DNA of 43,113 bases from Flavobacteriales bacterium (GCA_024641785.1 JAHECK010000011.1:1-43113); one strand, 5' to 3'. Counted from the first letter of the stretch, positions 1 through 10,256 are shown. The notes: a model not told the origin generated them from the sequence alone. Numbers and translations are program-made.

Positions 1-1141
1 TGGAGGGATCTCTCTTATTCGTGCAGCAGCAAAAAATTATAAAGATGTTGTCATTGTACCTTCAAAAAAACAATATCAAACTTTAGTTGATCTGCTCAAT
101 GTTAATAAGGGAGCGACAAGTTTAAATGAAAGGAAAAAATTAGCTTCTGAAGCTTTCGCAATTTCTTCTCATTATGATTCTGCCATTTTTAATTACCTAA
201 AAGAGGATAGCAAAAAACTTCGCATAAGCGAAGATCAATATAATGTGCTTCGCTATGGAGAAAACCCTCATCAAACGGGTATTTTTTATGGTGATTTAAA
301 TGCTTTATTTACCAAGGTTCACGGCAAAGAGCTTTCCTACAATAATCTATTGGATGTGGATGCAGCTGTTAATCTAATGGCTGAATTTAAAGATGAAGAA
401 CCCACTTTTGCTATTTTAAAACACAATAATGCTTGCGGTTTATCTACAAGAAAAAATATTAAACAAGCCTATATCGATGCATTAGCAGGTGATCCTGTTT
501 CTGCTTTTGGTGGAGTTTTAATTAGCAACGCCCCAATTGACGAAGGATGTGCGCAAGAAATTGATAAGTTATTTTGTGAAGTTGTTATCGCTCCTGAGTA
601 TTTAGGTAAATCACTCGAGATTTTAAGCTCCAAAAAGAATCGAATTATTCTTATCCAGAAACAGACCCCATTGCCTATTACTCAAATTCGAACAGCACTT
701 AATGGTTTCCTATTCCAAGATAAAGATAAAATAAGTGACCATTCTGTTGATTTTAAAAAGGTTACAAATAAAGTAATTAGCAAAGAACAAGCGGAAGACC
801 TTGTTTTTGCTTCAAAATTAGCGAAACATACAAAATCCAATACCATTGTACTTGCTAAAGGCAAACAACTATTAGCGAGTGGTACTGGCCAAACTTCAAG
901 AATTGATGCACTTAAGCAGGCGATAGATAAAGCGATTAATTTTGATTTTGATTTAAAAGGGGCTGTTTTAGCTTCTGACGCTTTTTTTCCATTTGCTGAC
1001 AGTGTTGAAATTGCAAATAAAGCTGGAATAGTTGCCGTAGTCCAGCCCGGTGGATCGATAAAAGACCAACTTTCAATCGATTATTGTAATGCAAACAATA
1101 TGGCTATGGTATTTACAGGTATTCGACATTTTAAACACTAA
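1..1141 (+). CDS. purH: PurH, bifunctional AICAR transformylase/IMP cyclohydrolase (5' partial)
   Basis: This catalyses the last two steps of purine synthesis, formylation of AICAR and ring closure to IMP, in the cytosol. The reading frame is open from base 2, so about 379 residues are visible and roughly the first 130 of a ~510-residue family, most of the IMP cyclohydrolase domain, lie outside the window. A GTG at 245 lies inside the gene at the LRYGENPHQ signature that opens the transformylase domain and is not a start. The transformylase motif KHNNACG and the family C-terminus TGIRHFKH are present. mreB starts 8 bases after the stop, so purH probably heads the mre transcript, an order common in Bacteroidota. 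Confidence 0.96.
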   Translation, partial: GGISLIRAAAKNYKDVVIVPSKKQYQTLVDLLNVNKGATSLNERKKLASEAFAISSHYDSAIFNYLKEDSKKLRISEDQYNVLRYGENPHQTGIFYGDLNALFTKVHGKELSYNNLLDVDAAVNLMAEFKDEEPTFAILKHNNACGLSTRKNIKQAYIDALAGDPVSAFGGVLISNAPIDEGCAQEIDKLFCEVVIAPEYLGKSLEILSSKKNRIILIQKQTPLPITQIRTALNGFLFQDKDKISDHSVDFKKVTNKVISKEQAEDLVFASKLAKHTKSNTIVLAKGKQLLASGTGQTSRIDALKQAIDKAINFDFDLKGAVLASDAFFPFADSVEIANKAGIVAVVQPGGSIKDQLSIDYCNANNMAMVFTGIRHFKH

Positions 1142-1149
1142 CGTTTTAT

Positions 1150-2175
1150 ATGGGATTATTTAATTTCTTCACTCAGGAAATCGCCATTGATCTTGGCACA
1201 GCAAATACACTAATTATCTATAAAGATAAAATTGTAGTAGATGAACCTTCCATTGTTGCTCAGCATAGGAATACGGAAAAAGTAATCGCTATTGGAAAAG
1301 AAGCTCAGAAAATGCATGGGAAAACCCATGATAAGATTCGAACCATTCGACCTTTGAAAGATGGGGTAATAGCAGATTTTCAAATGGCTGAAGCGATGAT
1401 TCGAGGAATGATAAAAAAGATCGAACCTTTAAAAGGCTTTTTTAATCCATCTCTAAGAATGGTTATTTGTATTCCTTCCGGTATTACGGAAGTTGAAAAA
1501 AGAGCAGTAAGAGATTCGGCCGAACATGCCGGAGCAAAAGAAGTTTATCTTATCCATGAACCGATGGCTGCTGCAATTGGTATGGGTATCGATGTTGAAG
1601 AGCCAAATGGGAATATGATTATTGATATTGGAGGAGGAACATGTGAAATTGCGGTTATTGCACTAGGAGGAATAATATGTGATAAAAATATTCGTGTTGC
1701 CGGTGATGAATTCAATAAGGAAATTGAGGAGTTTATGCGAAAGCAACATAATATCCTAATTGGAGAAAGAACTGCCGAAAGAATTAAGATCGAGGTGGGT
1801 TCAGCACTCCCTGAATTAGATGATCCGCCGGAAGATTACGCTGTTAGAGGCCGTGATTTAATGACTGGAATTCCAAAAGAAATTAAAGTTTCCTATAAAG
1901 AAATTGCTCATGCTTTAGATAAATCAATTTCTAAAATTGAAGACTCTATTTTAAGTGCCCTTGAAATGACTCCACCTGAATTATCTGCTGATATTTATAG
2001 GACCGGAATCTATCTGGCTGGTGGAGGAGCAATGCTACGTGGACTTGATAAAAGGATCTCTCAAAAAACAAAATTACCTGTTCATATCGCAGAGGATCCA
2101 CTTCGAGCAGTTGCAAGAGGTACTGGAATCGCATTGAAGAACATTGATAAATTCCTTTTCTTAATGAAAGAATAA
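1150..2175 (+). CDS. mreB: MreB, rod-shape-determining actin homologue
   Basis: This actin-like ATPase polymerises on the inner face of the cytoplasmic membrane and steers the elongasome. Its 341 residues are normal length. The phosphate-1 motif DLGTANT is at residues 14-20 and the phosphate-2 motif DIGGGTCE starts at D159. The Cys in GGGTCE is a small departure from the usual GGGTTE. An amphipathic N-terminus (MGLFNFF) fits membrane binding. It is the first gene of mreB-mreC-mreD-mrdA-rodA, and with purH only 8 bases upstream no separate promoter is obvious. Confidence 0.97.
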   Translation: MGLFNFFTQEIAIDLGTANTLIIYKDKIVVDEPSIVAQHRNTEKVIAIGKEAQKMHGKTHDKIRTIRPLKDGVIADFQMAEAMIRGMIKKIEPLKGFFNPSLRMVICIPSGITEVEKRAVRDSAEHAGAKEVYLIHEPMAAAIGMGIDVEEPNGNMIIDIGGGTCEIAVIALGGIICDKNIRVAGDEFNKEIEEFMRKQHNILIGERTAERIKIEVGSALPELDDPPEDYAVRGRDLMTGIPKEIKVSYKEIAHALDKSISKIEDSILSALEMTPPELSADIYRTGIYLAGGGAMLRGLDKRISQKTKLPVHIAEDPLRAVARGTGIALKNIDKFLFLMKE

Positions 2176-2191
2176 TAGAGATTGTTACTGA

Positions 2192-3016
2192 ATGAAAAAC
2201 CTAATTCAATTTGTTATCCAAAATGGGTATCCTCTCGTATTCATTTTTCTTCAGGTAATTGCCTTTTATATCATATTTAATTATAATTATTTTCAGCAAT
2301 CCGCTATTTACAGGTCTGGAAGTGAGATCACTGGAAGCATCAGCAAAAAAAAATCATCTATTACTGATTATTTAAATTTAGCTGATGCGAATGTTCGCTT
2401 AGCAAGCGAAAATGCTCTGTTGCACAATCAGAAATTAAGTTCTTTTATCGTTGTAAACAAGGAGTTTAGAGTTATAAACGATACACTTTATAAAATTAAA
2501 TATCGTTATGCTCCTGCAAAAGTGGTCAATTCGACCTATTCTAAAATTTCTAATTATTTAACCATTGACAAAGGCTCATTGGATGGTTTTAAGGAAAACA
2601 TGGGAGTAATTAATGACAATGGCTTGGTCGGAGTAATCACATCCATTTCAAAAAACTTTTCTATTGTCATGCCGGTGATTCACCCAAAATCGCTCTTAAG
2701 TGTAATGGTTAAAGACAAACATTATTATGGCCTTTTAAAATGGGATGGTAAAAATTATAATGTAACAAAAATGAATGATGTCTCGAATCATGCAGTTCTT
2801 TCAATTGGAGATACAATCATTACTCGAGAAACAACTATTTTTCCTGAGGGAATCCCAGTTGGAAGAATTAAAAAATTTGAAAAAATTACAGGTTCAAATT
2901 TTTTAAATATTTATATAGAATTGTTTGTTGATTACAGTAAGATTTATCAAGTATATTGTATTGAAAATCTTATGGCAGAAGAGCAAATGGAACTTGAAAA
3001 CCAAGCAACAGAATGA
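2192..3016 (+). CDS. mreC: MreC, elongasome scaffold protein
   Basis: A bitopic periplasmic protein that links MreB/MreD to PBP2. A single N-terminal membrane anchor lies at about residues 13-33, followed by a short coiled coil (about 58-95, with the LASENALLHNQ register) and a beta-rich C-terminal domain. The length of 274 residues is usual for Bacteroidota. It begins 16 bases after mreB. Its stop overlaps the mreD start by 4 bases (ATGA), which suggests translational coupling. Primary sequence conservation is low in this family, so the call rests on topology plus fixed gene order. Confidence 0.93.
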   Translation: MKNLIQFVIQNGYPLVFIFLQVIAFYIIFNYNYFQQSAIYRSGSEITGSISKKKSSITDYLNLADANVRLASENALLHNQKLSSFIVVNKEFRVINDTLYKIKYRYAPAKVVNSTYSKISNYLTIDKGSLDGFKENMGVINDNGLVGVITSISKNFSIVMPVIHPKSLLSVMVKDKHYYGLLKWDGKNYNVTKMNDVSNHAVLSIGDTIITRETTIFPEGIPVGRIKKFEKITGSNFLNIYIELFVDYSKIYQVYCIENLMAEEQMELENQATE

Positions 3017-3528
3017 TCGGATTACTGGCTCAAAATATATTACGATTTATTGTACTTATCCTTTTTCAATTTATTGTAGTTGATGAAATAACCTTGTTTG
3101 ATGGCTGGGCACAACCCTTTATCTATATTTATTTCATTCTTGTTTTACCATTTAATCTTCCAAAACGAATTTTATTGCCTATTGGATTCATTACTGGCCT
3201 CACAATGGACTTCTTTACGCATACGCCTGGAATCCATACTTCTGCTGTGCTTACAATGACTTTTGCAAGACCATATGTACTTAAAGCTTTAAGACCTCGT
3301 GAGGGTTTTGAATCCAATGTTCCATCAGCACAAAATATGGGGTTTTCCAAATTTTATACTTATGCTATTATCTTAATATTGATTCATCATATTTGGTTAT
3401 TTAGTCTACTTTACTTTTCGAGTAATCTTTGGTTTTATATATTAGGACATGCCTTAATAAGTGCATTATTTACCTTTTTACTTACTTTCTTACTTCAGTT
3501 ATTCGCTCAAAAACAAAAATTTGTTTGA
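3013..3528 (+). CDS. mreD: MreD, rod-shape-determining membrane protein
   Basis: A small polytopic inner-membrane protein of the elongasome, 171 residues with about five hydrophobic segments and a short basic C-terminus. The start codon overlaps the mreC stop (ATGA). The central GLTMDFFTHTPGIHTSA stretch resembles MreD of related bacteria, in which a membrane-embedded Asp followed by a small-residue run is typical. Position between mreC and mrdA makes the assignment secure although sequence motifs in this family are weak. Confidence 0.9.
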   Translation: MIGLLAQNILRFIVLILFQFIVVDEITLFDGWAQPFIYIYFILVLPFNLPKRILLPIGFITGLTMDFFTHTPGIHTSAVLTMTFARPYVLKALRPREGFESNVPSAQNMGFSKFYTYAIILILIHHIWLFSLLYFSSNLWFYILGHALISALFTFLLTFLLQLFAQKQKFV

Positions 3529-3531
3529 CAT

Positions 3532-5361
3532 ATGGAATTTAAGGAACGCAGATGGGTAATTATATTGATTTTTCTATCTGTCGGTTTTGTATTCATTCTT
3601 CGTCTCTTTTTTATTCAAGTTGTAAGTGATAAATGGGCCGCTAAAGCAGCCGGTATAACTGAGAAAAAAATAACTACTTATCCTGCCAGAGGACTTATTT
3701 ATGATCGGAATAATAATTTAATGGTGGCTAATAAGGCCATCTACGATTTAATGGTAGTCCCTTCTGAAGTAAAAAAAGATATCGATAAAGAAGCTTTTTG
3801 TAATCTATTAAATATTTCTTTAGAAGAATATGAAAGTGGCTTAGCATTCGCACGTAAATATTCACTTTATAAACCAAGTACCCTTATTAGCCAAATTCCC
3901 GCTGAAGAATTTGGTAAAATTGCGGATCAATTAATTTATTATCCCGGATTTATTGCTTCTCCGCGAACTTTAAGAGATTATCCATTACCAATTGCATCTC
4001 ATACTTTGGGATACATTAGTGAAGTTTCTCAAAAACAGATAGAAAATAATTCTTATTATAAGTCGGGAGATTACATTGGAACATCCGGTGTTGAGCAGAC
4101 ATACGAAGAAGAATTACGAGGAAAACGTGGCGTTCGCTATATTGTTGTAGACGTGTTTAATAATGAAATTGAATCATATAAAAATGGAAGTTATGATACT
4201 GCAGCTTTTTCTGGTGATAATTTAATATTGACACTAGATGCCTACTTACAGGCATATGGCGAAAAATTAATGCAAAATAAAAAGGGGAGTATTGTTGCTA
4301 TCGAGCCGAGTACTGGTGAAATTTTAGCGATGGTATCATCACCTGGTTATGATCCAAATTTATTAGTAGGTAGAGATCGCTCTCGTAATTATAAAGAACT
4401 TGCACAAAATGATTCTTTAGGCCCATTATTTAACAGGGCTATTAATGCTCAGTACAGACCAGGATCCATATTTAAGCTCGTAGAATCCCTTATCTCTTTA
4501 AATGAAGGCATCATCGTTCCTTCTACTAGAATTCGTTGTAACAGGTCTATTATTAATTGTCATGGTGCCCATTCAAATGATGATCTGATGAATGCGATCA
4601 TACATTCTTGTAACCCTTATTTTCGTGAAGTTTATAAAAGATTGATTCAAAGAGGTGAATATGCTTCCATATATAAAGATAGTGAGGCCGGACTGGCTAA
4701 ATGGCGAGATGCCGTAATGAAATTTGGCTTTGGGAAACCTCTTAATCTTGATATTAGAGGTGAGAAAGGGGGGCAGGTTCCAGGTGTATCCTTATATAAT
4801 AAATGGTATGGTGAAGGCGGATGGGCTTTTTCTACCATCTATTCGAACTCAATCGGTGAAGGAGAACTCCTCGTTGTACCGCTTCAAATGGCTAATTTAG
4901 CAGCAGCAATCGCTAATAAGGGATATTTTTACACTCCTCATCTAGTTAAATCGTTTGGTGAGAATAAAGCGATAAGAGAGGAATACACCATTAAAAATAA
5001 TACCGGTATTAAACCCGAGTACTTCGATTTAGTTCATGAAGCGATGTATAAAGTAGTAAGTGAAACTGGCGGAACTGCAAGAAGAGCAAGAACAAAAGAT
5101 ATTGAAGTTTGCGGAAAAACAGGTACAGTGCAAAATGGAGATTTTCCTGACCATTCCGTATTTATCGCTTTTGCGCCAAAAGATGATCCGAAAATAGCTA
5201 TTGCAGTTTATGTTGAGTATGCAGGATTTGGAGGGACATGGGCTGCTCCTATTTCTTCTCTTATGATTGAAAAATATTTAAAAGGAGAAGTAACAGATAT
5301 TCAAAAAGAGAAAAGAATTGTAGAATTTGAAAATCTTTATATCGTAAAGAAAAAGGAATGA
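3532..5361 (+). CDS. mrdA: Penicillin-binding protein 2, elongasome transpeptidase
   Basis: This class B PBP crosslinks peptidoglycan during side-wall growth, in complex with RodA and MreC. There is one N-terminal membrane anchor (about residues 8-28), a PBP dimerisation/pedestal region, then the transpeptidase domain. Active-site motifs are complete: SxxK with nucleophile S312 (PGSIFK), SxN at S359-C-N361, and KTG at K529 (GKTGT). The 609-residue length is typical. It starts 3 bases after mreD and overlaps rodA by 4 bases. The Ile in PGSIFK, where Thr is usual, is conservative and does not touch the catalytic residues. Confidence 0.97.
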   Translation: MEFKERRWVIILIFLSVGFVFILRLFFIQVVSDKWAAKAAGITEKKITTYPARGLIYDRNNNLMVANKAIYDLMVVPSEVKKDIDKEAFCNLLNISLEEYESGLAFARKYSLYKPSTLISQIPAEEFGKIADQLIYYPGFIASPRTLRDYPLPIASHTLGYISEVSQKQIENNSYYKSGDYIGTSGVEQTYEEELRGKRGVRYIVVDVFNNEIESYKNGSYDTAAFSGDNLILTLDAYLQAYGEKLMQNKKGSIVAIEPSTGEILAMVSSPGYDPNLLVGRDRSRNYKELAQNDSLGPLFNRAINAQYRPGSIFKLVESLISLNEGIIVPSTRIRCNRSIINCHGAHSNDDLMNAIIHSCNPYFREVYKRLIQRGEYASIYKDSEAGLAKWRDAVMKFGFGKPLNLDIRGEKGGQVPGVSLYNKWYGEGGWAFSTIYSNSIGEGELLVVPLQMANLAAAIANKGYFYTPHLVKSFGENKAIREEYTIKNNTGIKPEYFDLVHEAMYKVVSETGGTARRARTKDIEVCGKTGTVQNGDFPDHSVFIAFAPKDDPKIAIAVYVEYAGFGGTWAAPISSLMIEKYLKGEVTDIQKEKRIVEFENLYIVKKKE

Positions 5362-6680
5362 GGGTTCAAGGAATATCAAAACATATCGATTGGTTTATTA
5401 TTGGATTATACGCGATACTCGTATTTCTTGGCTGGATAAACATTTATGCTGCTAATTATCAAATTGAACATCCAAATATATTTGATAATAGTATGGAATA
5501 TGGAAAACAATTTATTTGGATAATTGGAGCTATTATCCTCATCATTGCCATCCTCCTACTAGATTCAGGATTTATTACTAATTCATCTGTGTTTATCTAT
5601 GGTGGAATTGTTGGATTATTGATTATGGTATTGCTTTTTGGTAAAGAAGTTAATGGTGCAAAATCTTGGTTTGGTGTTGGAAGTTTTGGTATTCAACCTT
5701 CTGAGTTTGCGAAATTTGGGACTGCTCTTGCTATTGCACGTTTTTTAAGTTGGCCCGGAATAAAATTTAATAAAAATAGCACGAAATTAAAAGCTTACGC
5801 AATCATAGCTATACCCGCTTTACTTATATTGTTACAACCTGACGCCGGAACAGTATTGGTTTTTATAGGATTTGTTTTTGTTTTGTATAGAGAAGGTCTT
5901 TCAGGAAATATTCTTCTTTTAGGTCTTCTTTCAATCGTTTTAGGAGTCCTTTCTTTATTGTTTAAGCCAATCATGGTTGTCATTCCTTTTACAGACTATG
6001 CTGTTCCAGGCCAATATATTATGATGTTTATTATCGTATTAATAGGCATAATAGTTTTTTTTCTAATGATGAAATTTCTGGTCCCACGAGCAAGGAAAGG
6101 AAAAGCTCAACTATTGATATTTTCAGTTTTAGGTAGTTTACTTTTTTTAGCATCCGTAGATCAAATTTTCGAAAAAGGCCTTGATGATCACCAAAAGAAA
6201 CGTATTAATATTTTATTGGGGCTAGAAGATGATCCTTTAGGAGCAGGATATAATGTAAATCAATCAAAGACTGCTATTGGGTCTGGAGAGTTTTTTGGGA
6301 AAGGTTTTTTAAAAGGACAGCTGACAAAATACAAATATGTTCCGATGCAAAGTACCGACTTTATATTTTGTACGGTTGGAGAAGAGTGGGGATTTTTTGG
6401 CAGTTCTATTGTTGTTCTTTTATTTGTAATGCTGATGGTAAGAATAATACTTGTAGCAGAAAGGCAAAAACTAATTTTTTCACGAATATATGGCTATGCT
6501 GTTGCCTCTATTTTATTTATGCATTTTCTAATTAATATAGGAATGGCAATTGGTCTGGCTCCAGTAATTGGTATACCACTACCCTTCTTTAGTTATGGAG
6601 GAAGTTCATTATGGGGTTTTACAATTCTTATTTTCTTCTTTATTAGATTGGATGCGGATCGAATAAACGTGTTAGCTTAA
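5358..6680 (+). CDS. rodA: RodA, peptidoglycan glycosyltransferase (SEDS family)
   Basis: This polytopic membrane enzyme polymerises lipid II into glycan strands and works with PBP2. It has 440 residues with about ten membrane spans and starts inside the mrdA stop (ATGA overlap). SEDS hallmarks are visible: the periplasmic loop with DDPLGAGYN preceded by HQKKRI, and the C-terminal PLPFFSYGGSS signature. Two extra hydrophobic segments in the middle, followed by RARKGKAQ, make it longer than the E. coli protein, as is usual in Bacteroidota. It is the last gene of the operon and converges on ppiD. Confidence 0.96.
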   Translation: MRVQGISKHIDWFIIGLYAILVFLGWINIYAANYQIEHPNIFDNSMEYGKQFIWIIGAIILIIAILLLDSGFITNSSVFIYGGIVGLLIMVLLFGKEVNGAKSWFGVGSFGIQPSEFAKFGTALAIARFLSWPGIKFNKNSTKLKAYAIIAIPALLILLQPDAGTVLVFIGFVFVLYREGLSGNILLLGLLSIVLGVLSLLFKPIMVVIPFTDYAVPGQYIMMFIIVLIGIIVFFLMMKFLVPRARKGKAQLLIFSVLGSLLFLASVDQIFEKGLDDHQKKRINILLGLEDDPLGAGYNVNQSKTAIGSGEFFGKGFLKGQLTKYKYVPMQSTDFIFCTVGEEWGFFGSSIVVLLFVMLMVRIILVAERQKLIFSRIYGYAVASILFMHFLINIGMAIGLAPVIGIPLPFFSYGGSSLWGFTILIFFFIRLDADRINVLA

Positions 6681-6692
6681 TTTCATAAAAAA

Positions 6693-6714
6693 AGCCGGAA
6701 GAAAACTTCCGGCT
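6693..6714 (-). terminator. Intrinsic terminator of ppiD
   Basis: A perfect 9-bp stem (AGCCGGAAG/CTTCCGGCT) with an AAAA loop. On the minus strand the stem is followed by a run of seven Ts, so it terminates ppiD. On the plus strand, which carries rodA, no T-run follows, so termination there should be weaker. Confidence 0.9.
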
Positions 6715-6741
6715 AAAATAATTCAAACAATATAAAGTGAA

Positions 6742-8814
6742 TTAATAGAAATTTAATCTATTATCTTCCACATTAGCGTCTAGTTTCAAGGCATTAAATA
6801 CACCTGTATTTACTCTATTATTATAATTATTATCTGCATCCTCGGCAAATAATTCAGGGTCGATGTCTTCAATAGGAACAATAACTTTATCTGTTAACTC
6901 AATAACATATACTCCATCTTTTCCTTCCATTGGAATTGAAACGTCTCCAACCTCTAAAGTAAAAATCTTTCCAATAACTTCTTGTTCGTTGCTTCCAGCT
7001 CCTGGGATAGCATTTGAACTAAATGGAATATTACTGGCATTTTGAACTTGAACATTCAAGTTTGCAGCTAATTCATCTAAATCCACTATACCGCTCATTT
7101 CTTTAACTGCCATCTCCGCTTTCTTTTCTCTTATTACGAGATTTTTGAATTGCTCTGAGATAGCATTATAATTTGGAATTCCTTTTTCAGTAATATTAAT
7201 AAGAATAGCAACAACCATAACATCTTCTAATTCAATTGGTGTTGAAACCTCATCCATTTTGGCATTATTTGCCCATCTCACTAGCTCTTCAGCATTAGCC
7301 ATTCCAGGTACACCTTTTGCTGATTTTATAATTCTTTTAGCTTCATTAACTGTATAACCCAACTCATTAGCAGAAGCTTCAAACGTTTCTAAATCCCCAC
7401 TATTAATAGAGAAATCAGTAGCTAATGCATAAACATTATCATAAGTCTCTTTACTTGGCGAAATTAATTTACTTACCACTGCTGTTACAGGTAAACGATT
7501 ATTTCTCTGTCCTAAAATTTCTACTATATGATAACCATAGGTCGTTTTAACAGATTTCATTTGACCAATCTTCCCATTAAAAGAAAAGTCATTAAATTCA
7601 GCTACCATTCTCCCTTCTGGAAACCAATCATAAACTCCACCATCCTTAACAGAAGCTACATCATCAGAAAATTCAGTAACCATTTCTTCGAAATTCTTTT
7701 TTCTTTTGATCACATTCATAATACTGTCAGCTCTAGCTTCAACTTCAGCATCATTTACACCATTCGTACGAAGTAAAATATGTCGCACTCTAGCTTCTTT
7801 TTCAAATTCATCTCCTGTAATTTTTACAAGATTTATATTATCTCCATCTACAAAGGGCCCTACTACAGTACCTAATGATGAATTAATAACAAGTGAATCA
7901 AATTCGTAAGGAAAACCACCCGCTCTATATACTTGATTGTATGCCTGTCTATTATCAGAATTATTGATTACAAACAATGAATCATTATCTGTGTTCTGAA
8001 AGTCAGATAATAACAAGTCCATTTGATTATTTAAAAATGAAATGTCAGATTCACTTGGAGCAACAGGGAAACTTACATATTTAATTCCACGGCTAGCTTG
8101 TTGCTTATACTGATTTTCATCTTTATGCTTATTGTAATAAGATTTAATATCTGCATCAGATACTGCAACAGTACTATCAGGAATAGAAGCATATCTTTTT
8201 AATACAAAATTGAAAGAAACTCTATTATCATTTGATCCAGCAATTGCGATTGATTCGAGACTATTTGCTTTCAAGCCTTTAGAAATTGCATAATAGTACT
8301 TATTATAAATCTGGCTTTCAACTAACTGTTGTTGTTGAATTTTAGCATAAAGCGGATAATTTTGCTTTATTGCGTTGAAGTAATTTTTTACTTGATTAGG
8401 ATCAAATATACCATCGGGGCTAAATGTTTTGTCATTTAAAAATACCGGGTTTACATTATCTCCCCAACGAATATCATCATATTCTCCTTGTGTAACAACA
8501 AAACCAGCTTCTTCAATTTCTTTTCCAACCGTTTGCTCTTGGATCATATTGTTCCAAATTCTTTGACGAATTTGATCCGTTTGTTGAGGATTTGGACTTT
8601 GATTAATGCTTCTTAAAGATTCAACTTCCTCACTAACTCGGTTCTCATATTCGAATCGATCGATTCCCTTTCCATTTACCGATCCTATCTCTTGCGCTTG
8701 TCGACCAGATCCTGATGGACGAAAAAAGTCACCAAGGATAAATGCTCCCATACCCAATCCGATAACAATAAGTACCAATCCCGATTGTTGTCTTATTTTT
8801 GTAATTGTTGCCAT
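6742..8814 (-). CDS. ppiD: PpiD-like membrane-anchored periplasmic peptidyl-prolyl isomerase
   Basis: A periplasmic folding factor expected to assist outer-membrane protein maturation near the Sec translocon. A single N-terminal membrane segment (about residues 12-31) is followed by a SurA/PpiD-type N-terminal chaperone region and a parvulin domain at about 340-435, recognisable from VRHILL, the DGGVYDWFPEG stretch and TTYGYHIVEI. The length of 690 residues is typical for Bacteroidota, somewhat longer than E. coli PpiD. The ATG at 8814 places the basic residues directly before the membrane segment. A possible -7 element TATATTCG lies at 8849-8842. It stands 132 bases from the next upstream gene and may be transcribed on its own. 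Confidence 0.9.
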   Translation of the reverse strand: MATITKIRQQSGLVLIVIGLGMGAFILGDFFRPSGSGRQAQEIGSVNGKGIDRFEYENRVSEEVESLRSINQSPNPQQTDQIRQRIWNNMIQEQTVGKEIEEAGFVVTQGEYDDIRWGDNVNPVFLNDKTFSPDGIFDPNQVKNYFNAIKQNYPLYAKIQQQQLVESQIYNKYYYAISKGLKANSLESIAIAGSNDNRVSFNFVLKRYASIPDSTVAVSDADIKSYYNKHKDENQYKQQASRGIKYVSFPVAPSESDISFLNNQMDLLLSDFQNTDNDSLFVINNSDNRQAYNQVYRAGGFPYEFDSLVINSSLGTVVGPFVDGDNINLVKITGDEFEKEARVRHILLRTNGVNDAEVEARADSIMNVIKRKKNFEEMVTEFSDDVASVKDGGVYDWFPEGRMVAEFNDFSFNGKIGQMKSVKTTYGYHIVEILGQRNNRLPVTAVVSKLISPSKETYDNVYALATDFSINSGDLETFEASANELGYTVNEAKRIIKSAKGVPGMANAEELVRWANNAKMDEVSTPIELEDVMVVAILINITEKGIPNYNAISEQFKNLVIREKKAEMAVKEMSGIVDLDELAANLNVQVQNASNIPFSSNAIPGAGSNEQEVIGKIFTLEVGDVSIPMEGKDGVYVIELTDKVIVPIEDIDPELFAEDADNNYNNRVNTGVFNALKLDANVEDNRLNFY

Positions 8815-8946
8815 TCGTTTTAACTTAATTTTTGAAGGTCGCGAATATACAATAAATCATATAAAATGAGGCCTATAAGGATTTATTATTAATGATTTGA
8901 TTAAAAAGTACATATTGGCTGTTTTTTAAACTAAAGAAAACATCTT

Positions 8947-10218
8947 TTATCCTTCAACAGATTGTTTAAGTGTAAATTGGACTTCTTCGATTTTGGGACC
9001 ATCAATTTTTAGAATACTAATGATATAATGATCTGTTTCTATTATCGTTCCAATTGAAGGTAAACCTTCATATTCATAGATGATGTATCCCGCAAGAGTT
9101 TCATAATCATCCTCTTCCGGGATTCCTAACTCATATTCATCATTTAAGTAATTCACTTCATGTCTTGCCGAAAAAATATAATTTTTATCATCAATTTTCC
9201 TTTCAGTTAGATCTTCTTTATCATGTTCATCTTCAATTTCTCCAAAAATCTCTTCAACTAAATCTTCCAAGGTTACCATACCAGCGGTTCCTCCAAATTC
9301 ATCTACTACAACTGCAATATTTCTTTTCTCTTTTATAAATAATTGCAAAACATCTTTTGCTGGGGTCGCTTCTGGTACGATAGAAATTGGTCGTAATATC
9401 TTTTTTACAGACTCAGGATTTTTAAACATTTCTAAGGAATGAACATAACCTATAATATTGTCAATAGACCCTCTATATACAAGTACTTTAGAATGCCCTG
9501 TGCTAATAAATTTTTGAATTACTGTTTCATTGGATTCTGAAATATCAATTGCTTCAATTTCATTTCTTGGTGACATTGATTCTCGCACTTTCACATCCCT
9601 AAAATCTAATGCATTTTGAAAAATCTCAATCTCAGGTTCAATTTCATCACCACTATTATTCTTATTTTCTGTTTTTACACGGACTAGATTATTAAGATCT
9701 ATCCTACCCAATTCATATTTGTCCGAATTAACTTTTACTCGAAACAATGTTTTCAATATCCACTCTGATAATCCTATTGTAAATTTTGTAGGTAACCAAA
9801 GTAAATAGTAAATAAGTCCTAAAAGCCATGAAAAGCCTACTAGCCAGCGTTTAGGGTTTAATTGAAAAACAACTTTTGGGATAAACTCAGCGGCAAATAA
9901 TATAAACATTGTAGAAAATACTACTTGAATAAAAAGTATCAGTCCTGGTGAACTAATGAAATTTTGAATAACTGGTTCGAAAACATTAGCCATCAATATT
10001 CCATAAATAACCAGAGAAATATTATTTCCTAATAACATGGTCCCAATGAACATTCCAGGATTACTGAAAAAATGGGTTAAAATATTTCCCGATCGCTTAC
10101 TATTTTTAATAGCAAGTTCCATTTCAAGTTTGTTGGAAGAAATAAAAGCAATCTCCATTCCCGAGAAAAATGCCGAAGCCAGAAGGGTAAACAAAATGTA
10201 AATGATTAAAGAGCTCAT
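8947..10218 (-). CDS. CNNM/CorC-family membrane protein with CBS pair
   Basis: A hemolysin C/CorC-type protein, a family linked to magnesium or cobalt efflux. The 423 residues hold a DUF21 (CNNM) membrane domain at about 1-185 beginning SGMEIAFISSNK, a tandem CBS pair at about 205-325 containing the VVVDEFGGTAGMVTLEDLVEEIFGEI region, and a C-terminal CorC_HlyC domain. The gliding protein GldE belongs to the same family, but it normally sits with gldD, and here the neighbours are lptC and ppiD, so no gld symbol is given. It lies 38 bases after the small membrane-protein gene and probably shares its transcript. Confidence 0.9.
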   Translation of the reverse strand: MSSLIIYILFTLLASAFFSGMEIAFISSNKLEMELAIKNSKRSGNILTHFFSNPGMFIGTMLLGNNISLVIYGILMANVFEPVIQNFISSPGLILFIQVVFSTMFILFAAEFIPKVVFQLNPKRWLVGFSWLLGLIYYLLWLPTKFTIGLSEWILKTLFRVKVNSDKYELGRIDLNNLVRVKTENKNNSGDEIEPEIEIFQNALDFRDVKVRESMSPRNEIEAIDISESNETVIQKFISTGHSKVLVYRGSIDNIIGYVHSLEMFKNPESVKKILRPISIVPEATPAKDVLQLFIKEKRNIAVVVDEFGGTAGMVTLEDLVEEIFGEIEDEHDKEDLTERKIDDKNYIFSARHEVNYLNDEYELGIPEEDDYETLAGYIIYEYEGLPSIGTIIETDHYIISILKIDGPKIEEVQFTLKQSVEG

Positions 10219-10256
10219 TTATATTCCTTAATTATTAATGTGAAATTATACTTCAT

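Noticed and set aside
1315-1330. CATGGG/CCCATG hairpin inside mreB
   Set aside because: Only six base pairs, no T-run and no nearby start codon; likely a chance result of codon choice.
8947-10218. GldE gliding-motility protein
   Set aside because: The family is right, but the neighbours are lptC and ppiD rather than gldD, so a gld symbol is not supported.
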